A DNA stretch of 18,736 bases from Acidobacteriota bacterium. Lineage in GTDB: Bacteria > Acidobacteriota > Terriglobia > Terriglobales > Acidobacteriaceae. Positions within the stretch are counted from its first letter, which is position 1. Every line of letters starts with the position of its first letter. The DNA is taken from assembly GCA_021801945.1 (NCBI GenBank), contig JAKABE010000025.1:1-18736 (forward strand). The letters are read 5' to 3'. This document shows positions 13,882 to 18,736 of this stretch, one piece after another. Below the pieces are notes generated by a model. It had not been told where the DNA came from. It did no database searches and worked only from the letters and a program-made list of their open reading frames with translations. The position numbers and the translations under genes are program-made.

Positions 13882-15036
13882 GTGGAGTCTGGCAAGCGGC
13901 TGCTCTCCGTCGATGTGCTGCGGGGCCTCACCATGGCCTTCATGATTATGGTGAACAACAACGGTGGGCCGGGCTCGTGGGCGCAAATGAACCACGCCGA
14001 GTGGAACGGCATGACGGCTACCGATCTGGTGTTTCCCACATTTCTGTTTGTGGTCGGCGTCTCCATTGTGTTTGCCTTCGATGCACGGCTCCGGCACGGG
14101 GCCGCGCGCGCGCAGATGGCTTGGCATACGCTGCGGCGCGCGGGGATCCTGTTCGCGCTGGGGATCGTGGTGAATGGGTTCCCGCTTTTCCAACTGGCGC
14201 ACTTGCGCTTCTATGGAGTGTTGCAGCGGATCGCGCTCTGCTACCTGGTCGTGGGGCTGTTTTATTTATGGGACCGGCGGGTATGGACGAAGGTAGCGGC
14301 TCTGGCGGCGGTGCTCGTGGGCTACTGGGTACTGGTGCGGTGGGTTCCGGTGCCGGGTGCGGGGTTGCCGGGACGCGACATTCCCTTCCTCGACCCCAAG
14401 TACAACATCGTGGCCTGGCTCGACCGGCACGTCTTCCCCCACCATCTTTTCGAGAGCCCTCCATTATTCAACCTGCGCGACCCGGAAGGGTTGCTGAGCA
14501 CCATTCCGGCGGTGGGCACCACGCTCGCCGGGCTGCTGTGTGGACTATGGCTGCGCTCGTGGCGGACGGCAAGAGCGAAGGCTCTGGGGCTGGCGGCGGG
14601 CGCCGCGGTCTGCCTAGCACTTGGCTATCTGTGGTCAGCGTGGTTCCCGCTCAACAAGAATATGTGGACCAGTTCCTATGTGCTGGCAGCTGCGGGGTGG
14701 TCGCTGGTCCTGCTTGTGCTCGTGTATTGGGCCATGGAGCACTTGGGCTGGGGCAAGAAGGGATGGAGCAGCGCCTTGGTCTGGCCCTGGCTGGTCTTCG
14801 GATCGAATGCCATCACAGCGTACATGATCAGCGAGGTGCTGCCTGGCGCGCTGAATGCCATCCACATTCGCGCAGGCCGGCGGCTCATTCCCTTGCTGTT
14901 CTGGGTGCGCTATCACATCTTCACGCACATTCAGAATGCAGGGTGGAGCGCGTTTGCCTACTCGGTCTCCTACACCGCAGTGTGCTTCATTCCGGTGTGG
15001 ATCATGTACCGGAAGAAGATCTTCGTGAAGGTGTAA
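13882..15036 (+). CDS. DUF5009/HGSNAT-like (NagX-type) membrane acyltransferase
   Basis: This polytopic inner-membrane protein (about 384 residues, around ten hydrophobic helices) belongs to the heparan-alpha-glucosaminide N-acetyltransferase-like family, thought to acetylate glucosamine-type sugars across the membrane. Signatures are RLLSVDVLRGLTMAFMIMVN near the start, MNHAEWNGMTATDLVFP (about 36-52, with the conserved His38), YGVLQRIALCYLV, and DPEGLLSTIPAVGTTLAG. The GTG at 13882 is preceded by an excellent Shine-Dalgarno (GGAGGAG, 8 bases away) and puts the conserved RLLSxDVLRG at the N-terminus as in relatives. The longer ATG start at 13723 adds a 53-residue hydrophilic stretch without family features. 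Its last 35 bases overlap the convergent lpxK end. The true acceptor sugar is unknown. Confidence 0.85.
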   Translation: MESGKRLLSVDVLRGLTMAFMIMVNNNGGPGSWAQMNHAEWNGMTATDLVFPTFLFVVGVSIVFAFDARLRHGAARAQMAWHTLRRAGILFALGIVVNGFPLFQLAHLRFYGVLQRIALCYLVVGLFYLWDRRVWTKVAALAAVLVGYWVLVRWVPVPGAGLPGRDIPFLDPKYNIVAWLDRHVFPHHLFESPPLFNLRDPEGLLSTIPAVGTTLAGLLCGLWLRSWRTARAKALGLAAGAAVCLALGYLWSAWFPLNKNMWTSSYVLAAAGWSLVLLVLVYWAMEHLGWGKKGWSSALVWPWLVFGSNAITAYMISEVLPGALNAIHIRAGRRLIPLLFWVRYHIFTHIQNAGWSAFAYSVSYTAVCFIPVWIMYRKKIFVKV

Positions 15037-16033
15037 GGCGGTCGAGAGCGGCGTGTTCGATCAGCCAATTCATGACCGCACCTTCGTCTTCGATGGAGAC
15101 GCGCAGCACCACGCTGGTAAGCGGGAGGGAAGCGGGGATGGATGCGGCCAGGTTCCCCAGCCGCACGCGGTCCTTTTCCGTGGTCAGCAGCGCCGTGGCG
15201 CGGACGATGCTGGCGGCATCACGCAGGCAAGCCAGATCGTGGGCGTCGTAGCGGTGGTGGTCAGGGAATGCGATGCGGCTTGCGACGTGCAGGCCGGCGG
15301 ATTCCAGGCCGGCAAAGAACTGCTTGGGCCGGGCAATGCCGCAGAAGGCAGCAACAGGGCCGCTGATCTGCGGAACTTGCATGGTGCGGCGCAGACGCCA
15401 CAGTTTCCCCTGCCAGCCTAGCGCTCTGACCTCGGATTCGAGATCGGGGTCGGCAGCCGGAATCGCGATGACGGCGCAGCGGCGCACGGAGCGGAACGGC
15501 TCGCGTAGGTTGCCGGCGGGAAGCAGATGATCGTTCAGGTCGTCGCGGTTGAACAGCAGAATATCGACATCGCGCCCAAGCTGGCGGTGCTGGAAGCCAT
15601 CGTCAAGCAGGTGAACGGCAGGTTGGACTGACGCGGGTCGGGCCAACTCAGCTAACAGACCCGCCTGATAACGGCGGGGAGCCACGTAGACCGGGACAGC
15701 GGCCTCGCGAGCAATCGTGAGCGGTTCGTCGCCGAATTGGTCGGCGGTGCCGTTCGGATCAACGCGGGCTGTGGTCCGGCTTTTGCGGCCATAACCGCGC
15801 GAGAGCACATCCACATGCAGGCCGCGAGCTGTAAGCGCCTGGGCCAGGGCGATGGCCAGCGGCGTTTTGCCCGCGCCGCCGGCCGAGAGACTACCGATGC
15901 TGATGACGGGCCAGCGCAAGCGGCGGACCGGCTCCAGTCCCAGGCGGAGACGCAACTCACGGAGTGCGACCGTGAGCCGGTAGGCGGGGACAAGAGGCCA
16001 AAGCAGCGGACGCGCGGCGGGAACGTAACTCAT
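15002..16033 (-). CDS. lpxK: Tetraacyldisaccharide 4'-kinase LpxK
   Basis: LpxK phosphorylates the 4' position of tetraacyldisaccharide-1-phosphate to make lipid IVA, at the cytoplasmic face of the inner membrane. The 343-residue protein has a hydrophobic N-terminal anchor region (about 8-22), the P-loop SAGGAGKTPLA (50-60), DVLSRGYGRK, GDEPLTIAREA (about 100-110) and the typical LLDDGFQHRQL (141-151). Later FCGIARPKQFF and FPDHHRYDAHDL are also family-like, as is LLTTEKDRVRL. The ATG at 16033 overlaps the waaA stop as ATGA, so the two are translationally coupled and share a lipid A/Kdo pathway. The stop falls inside the end of the convergent acyltransferase gene, which may limit or expose antisense transcription. 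Confidence 0.93.
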   Translation of the reverse strand: MSYVPAARPLLWPLVPAYRLTVALRELRLRLGLEPVRRLRWPVISIGSLSAGGAGKTPLAIALAQALTARGLHVDVLSRGYGRKSRTTARVDPNGTADQFGDEPLTIAREAAVPVYVAPRRYQAGLLAELARPASVQPAVHLLDDGFQHRQLGRDVDILLFNRDDLNDHLLPAGNLREPFRSVRRCAVIAIPAADPDLESEVRALGWQGKLWRLRRTMQVPQISGPVAAFCGIARPKQFFAGLESAGLHVASRIAFPDHHRYDAHDLACLRDAASIVRATALLTTEKDRVRLGNLAASIPASLPLTSVVLRVSIEDEGAVMNWLIEHAALDRLTPSRRSSSGT

Positions 16034-17340
16034 GGCATGCGCTCCGGCGCGGCTTCGGCGGCGAGCAAACCGGCGATGGCTTCCACGCAGCGGGCGGTCG
16101 CGCCGGCCTCGCAGCTGAAGACTTCCCTGCCGCGCTCGCCCATGGCTTCAGCAGCGGGCCGGTCTTGGAGCAGACCAATCAACGTTGCGGCAAGCTCCTC
16201 CTTTAGTACGATGCGCAAAGCATCGTGCGCGAGCAGATCCTCTGTAATGCCACGGAAGTTGGCGTAGTCAGAACCCATCACGATGGGGACGCCAAACTGA
16301 GCCGGCTCGAGGGGGTTGTGTCCGCCGGCGGGAACCAGGCTGCCGCCAACAAAGGCCACGGAGGCAAGTGAGTAGATCGATGCAAGCTCGCCGATGGTAT
16401 CGAGCAAAACGATCGAGCCGGGCGTCAGCGCGGCTGGCCGCGCCGGCCAAGCCGAACGGCGAACCCATGGCGCACCGGAATTATCGAGAAGCGCTGCGAC
16501 GGCGGCAAAGCGCTCGGGATGACGCGGTGCCAGAACCAGCGCCAGTTGGGGATCGGTGGCAAGCAGACGCGGCCAGGCGGCGAGCAACGCGACTTCTTCG
16601 CCCTCGAGCGTGCTGCCGGCAACGATGAGCCGCAGACCTCGGGCCATTTCCTTTAATTTGCGGGTCGCTTCTGCCTCCCGAGCGACGCGCACATCGAATT
16701 TCAGATTTCCCGCCACCACCACCCGCTCCGGCGGGCAGCCCAGGGTGCGGAGCCGCTCGGCGTCGGTATCGCTCTGCGCCAGGACGCGGCTTAATCGCCC
16801 CAGCAACGGACGCCACAGACACCGCAGCCGGTGGTAGCGCGGCCAGGAGCGGTCGGAGATGCGGGCATTGACCACAGCGACCGGAATCCGGCGGCGGAAA
16901 CAGCCACTGAGAAGATTGGGCCAGAATTCGGTCTCGACCAGAATCAGCAGGCGCGGTTGCAAAGCACCCAGGTAAGCGCGCACCGTCCAGGGCAGGTCGA
17001 GAGGGCAATAGAAAATGCGGTCGGCCCCGAAGCGCTCGCGGGCCAGCGCCTGGCCGGTGCGCGTGGTGGTCGAGATGAGCAAACGGAAGGCGGGAAAAGC
17101 ACGGTCCAGCTCCGCGACGAGCCGGGCCGCGGCCAGCACCTCGCCCACGGAGACAGCATGGAGCCAGATCACCGGCCGGTCCCTGGCTTCGGGGTCCGCT
17201 GCCAGCCCCTTCGGAACCCGGCCCAGCCGCAGCAGCAGTCCTTCGCGATACTTCTGCGTAGTGGCCATCCGCCATAGCCACCAGGGCGCTCCGGCCACGA
17301 GCGCCACGAGCAGCGCCAGGTTATAGAAAAACAGGATCAT
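16030..17340 (-). CDS. waaA: 3-deoxy-D-manno-octulosonic acid transferase (Kdo transferase)
   Basis: WaaA (KdtA) adds Kdo residues from CMP-Kdo to lipid IVA on the inner membrane. The 436-residue protein starts with a membrane anchor (MILFFYNLALLVALVAGAPW), then has WLHAVSVGEVLAA with the catalytic-type Glu67, LISTTTRTGQALA, YCPLDLPWTVRAYL, LILVETEFWPNLL, VVNARISDRSW and, in the C-terminal Rossmann domain, VVAGNLKFD, IVAGSTLEGEE, VLAPRHPERF and LVPAGGHNPLEPAQFGVPIV. All are canonical GT30 features. A TTG at 17346 is also open, but the ATG at 17340 fits the family start. It is first in an operon with lpxK. Whether it adds one or more Kdo units cannot be read from sequence. Confidence 0.94.
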   Translation of the reverse strand: MILFFYNLALLVALVAGAPWWLWRMATTQKYREGLLLRLGRVPKGLAADPEARDRPVIWLHAVSVGEVLAAARLVAELDRAFPAFRLLISTTTRTGQALARERFGADRIFYCPLDLPWTVRAYLGALQPRLLILVETEFWPNLLSGCFRRRIPVAVVNARISDRSWPRYHRLRCLWRPLLGRLSRVLAQSDTDAERLRTLGCPPERVVVAGNLKFDVRVAREAEATRKLKEMARGLRLIVAGSTLEGEEVALLAAWPRLLATDPQLALVLAPRHPERFAAVAALLDNSGAPWVRRSAWPARPAALTPGSIVLLDTIGELASIYSLASVAFVGGSLVPAGGHNPLEPAQFGVPIVMGSDYANFRGITEDLLAHDALRIVLKEELAATLIGLLQDRPAAEAMGERGREVFSCEAGATARCVEAIAGLLAAEAAPERMP

Positions 17341-17378
17341 GGGCAACGGATTGCAGCCTCACGCGGTCTAACCCTCAA

Positions 17379-17388
17379 ATGATACAGT
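17379..17388. promoter_or_regulatory. Overlapping divergent -10-like boxes between waaA and the secreted-protein gene
   Basis: TATCAT on the minus strand (17384-17379) fits a waaA -10 with a leader of about 32 bases. TACAGT on the plus strand (17383-17388) ends eight bases before the ATG at 17397, which lacks a good Shine-Dalgarno. The two hexamers share bases, so initiation in the two directions would compete. Confidence 0.35.
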
Positions 17389-17396
17389 CGAGCACG

Positions 17397-18050
17397 ATGA
17401 GGGCTTTGAGGACACTTCCCGTGGTTGTGCTGGGGTTTGGGTTGGCGCTGCCGGCCGTGGCGCGCGACCACACACCGCCTCCGGTTGAGCCCGCCACCTC
17501 GTTTGCCGCGGTCGAGGTCCATAAGGACGAGCACGTGGCTATTGCGGTCGTGCCCTACGACACCAAAAAACAGCAGTCCATCTTTCGCGTCGATTACCTG
17601 AAATACGGCGTGATTCCGGTGCGGCTGATCGTGACCAACCTGGGCGACCAGCCCATCTCGCTGAATGACGCGCGGATTCTCTTCGAGACCGCGGCCGGGC
17701 AATATGTCCAGGCCGCCGAACCCGCGGACGTGGACCGGCTTATGAAGCCCTACGAACCCCGCTCAATGCCTATGCCCAGCCCCATCCCCGGCATTCACTT
17801 CGGGCACAGGAATCACAACTACGAGAAGGTCGAAGAGGACTTCAATACCTTCGAATACCGGTCGCTAGTGGTAGAACCGCACACCACGCGCGCCGGTTTT
17901 CTCTTCTACGTTGTGCCGGGGCTGGATCATCCGCTCGAGGGCGCTCACATATTCATCGACCGGCTGCGCAACGCCAGCGGCCACCAGTTGTATTACTTCG
18001 AGATTCCCTTCAATAAGGACTCGCAGTCGAAGTCCGGACAGAGCCACTAA
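17397..18050 (+). CDS. Secreted protein of unknown function
   Basis: This protein of about 217 residues begins with a signal peptide (MRALRTLPVVVLGFGLALPA, cleavage probably after AVA at about 21-23). The mature part looks beta-rich: a strand pair VAIAVVPYDTKK, then VIPVRLIVTNLGDQPISLND resembling an immunoglobulin-like or fibronectin-like strand pattern, a Pro/Met/His-rich loop (PSPIPGIHFGHRNHNYEK, about 127-144) and a final LYYFEIPFN strand. No cysteines or catalytic motifs stand out. The ATG at 17397 starts the signal peptide cleanly; an in-frame ATG at 17379 adds six residues. It is divergent from waaA and converges on queD. I do not recognise a family, and an envelope role is only suggested by the signal peptide. 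Confidence 0.75.
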   Translation: MRALRTLPVVVLGFGLALPAVARDHTPPPVEPATSFAAVEVHKDEHVAIAVVPYDTKKQQSIFRVDYLKYGVIPVRLIVTNLGDQPISLNDARILFETAAGQYVQAAEPADVDRLMKPYEPRSMPMPSPIPGIHFGHRNHNYEKVEEDFNTFEYRSLVVEPHTTRAGFLFYVVPGLDHPLEGAHIFIDRLRNASGHQLYYFEIPFNKDSQSKSGQSH

Positions 18051-18055
18051 GGTGC

Positions 18056-18087
18056 GCAGAAGCCGGCGCAAGATTGCGCCGCTCTGC
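18056..18087. terminator. Hairpin between convergent genes, possible two-way terminator
   Basis: CGGCGCA (18064-18070) and TGCGCCG (18075-18081) form a 7-bp stem with loop AGAT, extended after an internal loop by GCAGA (18056-18060) with TCTGC (18083-18087). It sits between the stops of the secreted-protein gene and queD. No T-tract follows on either strand, so terminator function is inferred from position and fold. Confidence 0.5.
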
Positions 18088-18098
18088 TGACAAGAGCT

Positions 18099-18476
18099 CT
18101 ATTCGTAGTAGGTGGCCGTGGTGGTGTCGGTCTCCCAGATGGTGCAGTCCTTCACGCGCACGCGGCCCGCGGTCATGCCGGCGAGCTGGCGGTTGGTTTC
18201 GTCGTAGAGGTACTTAGCCAGGTTCTCGGCGGAGGGGTTGAGCACCGTGAAAGGCTCCAGATCGTTGAGCATCTGGTGATCGATGCGGCTGATGACCGGG
18301 CGCATCACATCCTTGAGCAGCTTGAAGTCGAGCAGCAGTCCGGCCTCGTCGAGCGCAGCCCCGGCCAGAGTCACGCGGACCTTGTAGTTGTGGCCGTGCG
18401 GGTTCTCGCACTTGCCCTTGTAGTTGCGCAGATAGTGGCCGGAGGAGAAATCCGCATCCACAGTAACTTCATACAT
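18099..18476 (-). CDS. queD: 6-carboxy-5,6,7,8-tetrahydropterin synthase QueD
   Basis: QueD converts 7,8-dihydroneopterin triphosphate to 6-carboxytetrahydropterin, the second committed step toward queuosine and other 7-deazapurines. The 125-residue protein has the zinc ligands H14, H27 and H29 in SGHYLRNYKGKCENPHGHNY, the catalytic Cys23 four residues before HGH, D66-H67 in RIDHQML, NPSAENLAKYLY with E84, and the C-terminal WETDTTTATYYE with E115. An upstream TTG at 18542 would add 22 residues, but the family begins at MYEVTVDADFSSGH, the ATG at 18476. No other queuosine gene is in the window. Eukaryote-like 6-pyruvoyl-tetrahydropterin synthase is the main alternative, but the CxxxHGH motif and length fit QueD. 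Confidence 0.9.
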   Translation of the reverse strand: MYEVTVDADFSSGHYLRNYKGKCENPHGHNYKVRVTLAGAALDEAGLLLDFKLLKDVMRPVISRIDHQMLNDLEPFTVLNPSAENLAKYLYDETNRQLAGMTAGRVRVKDCTIWETDTTTATYYE

Positions 18477-18522
18477 CGGCGTCGGCTCGATCCTGCGCGG
18501 GGCAGCAGGCCCGCACTCTTCT

Positions 18523-18547
18523 ATTTTAATGGGGGCGGCCAATTCAA
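18523..18547 (-). promoter_or_regulatory. Candidate promoter of queD
   Basis: On the minus strand TAAAAT (18528-18523) would start a transcript about 40 bases before the ATG at 18476. TTGAAT (18547-18542) lies 13 bases upstream of it, the same short spacing seen at rlmB and nfo. It overlaps the stop codon of the upstream membrane-protein gene. Confidence 0.4.
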
Positions 18548-18735
18548 GGATTGCGGGAACCCCTGCGTCTACGCCGGGCAGACTGGCGGGCTGCTTCGCT
18601 TCGCCGGTCCACCTGCTCGAAGAGGTTGGTCATGACGCCAATAAACGCGGCGACCAGTGCGCAGAGAAACAGAAAAATGGCGATCATGCGCCACAGCGAG
18701 GCGTTGGCCGGCAGGCCGGGCTGAAAGCTGGAGGG
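18544..18735 (-). CDS. C-terminal end of a membrane protein, cut by window edge
   Basis: A minus-strand frame is open from the window edge to a TGA at 18546-18544, giving 63 residues. It contains one strong transmembrane helix (MIAIFLFLCALVAAFIGVM) followed by NLFEQVDRRSEAARQSARRR and a very basic tail, as in a C-terminal anchored or polytopic protein with a cytoplasmic end. The gene ends 67 bases before the queD ATG on the same strand, so the two may be co-transcribed. The family cannot be told from this fragment. Confidence 0.6.
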   Translation of the reverse strand, partial: PSSFQPGLPANASLWRMIAIFLFLCALVAAFIGVMTNLFEQVDRRSEAARQSARRRRRGSRNP

Positions 18736-18736
18736 A

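Noticed and set aside
13558..14202. 215-residue N-terminal extension of the OPT transporter
   Set aside because: The sequence is polar, lacks family features and runs opposite the acyltransferase gene; the TTG at 13557 has a Shine-Dalgarno and a family-like N-terminus.
13977..15251. 424-codon plus-strand frame over the acyltransferase gene
   Set aside because: It is an out-of-frame shadow of the acyltransferase, rich in Arg, Gly and Ala with no hydrophobic helices.

Overview
The window looks like chromosomal DNA from an Acidobacteriota bacterium, probably class Terriglobia. It is GC-rich, encodes a Gram-negative lipid A/Kdo pair (waaA, lpxK), and carries a DUF5009/HGSNAT-like acyltransferase, an OPT-family transporter, a two-domain secreted peptidase-like protein and an RHS fragment whose wording resembles acidobacterial RHS proteins. 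The phylum call is inferred from protein character and gene content, with no database search. I see no rRNA, tRNA, CRISPR array, intact insertion sequence, phage module or replication origin.

Layout. 1-4200 (mostly signalling): a 5'-truncated ferredoxin-NADP reductase-type flavoprotein (+) converges on a minus-strand block holding a LytTR response regulator, a three-helix membrane protein with a double zinc ribbon, a small two-helix membrane protein translationally coupled to an ECF sigma factor, and a YdeI/OmpD-associated gene interrupted by an in-frame amber codon. 4304-7125: a coupled plus-strand pair, rlmB (23S rRNA 2'-O-methyltransferase) and a secreted peptidase-like protein whose HExxH motif reads HALTH. 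7126-7587: a gene-poor stretch with a decayed RHS/YD-repeat fragment. 7588-9220: nfo (endonuclease IV) converging on a PP2C-type Ser/Thr phosphatase. 9358-11354: an accessory patch with a hicB-hicA toxin-antitoxin pair whose hicA is frameshifted, a palindrome plus short tandem repeats, and a Pif1/RecD2-like SF1B helicase that looks compositionally foreign. 11377-18735: an OPT transporter divergent from a DUF5009 acyltransferase, the ATGA-coupled waaA-lpxK operon, a secreted protein of unknown function, queD, and the end of a membrane protein cut by the window edge.

How the genes work together. waaA and lpxK supply lipid A/Kdo steps of the outer membrane. sigma-ECF plus its coupled membrane protein looks like a sigma/regulator pair. 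LytTR and PP2C add signalling capacity, but no cognate kinase lies in the window. nfo, rlmB and queD are ordinary housekeeping genes.

I found no convincing new multi-gene system. The strongest observations are three damaged or altered genes (amber ydeI-like gene, frameshifted hicA, HExxH-less peptidase), an RHS remnant, a foreign-looking solitary Pif1-like helicase beside the broken toxin-antitoxin pair, a perfect 17-bp inverted repeat, and a recurring TANACT-like box close upstream of several starts that lack a Shine-Dalgarno sequence.
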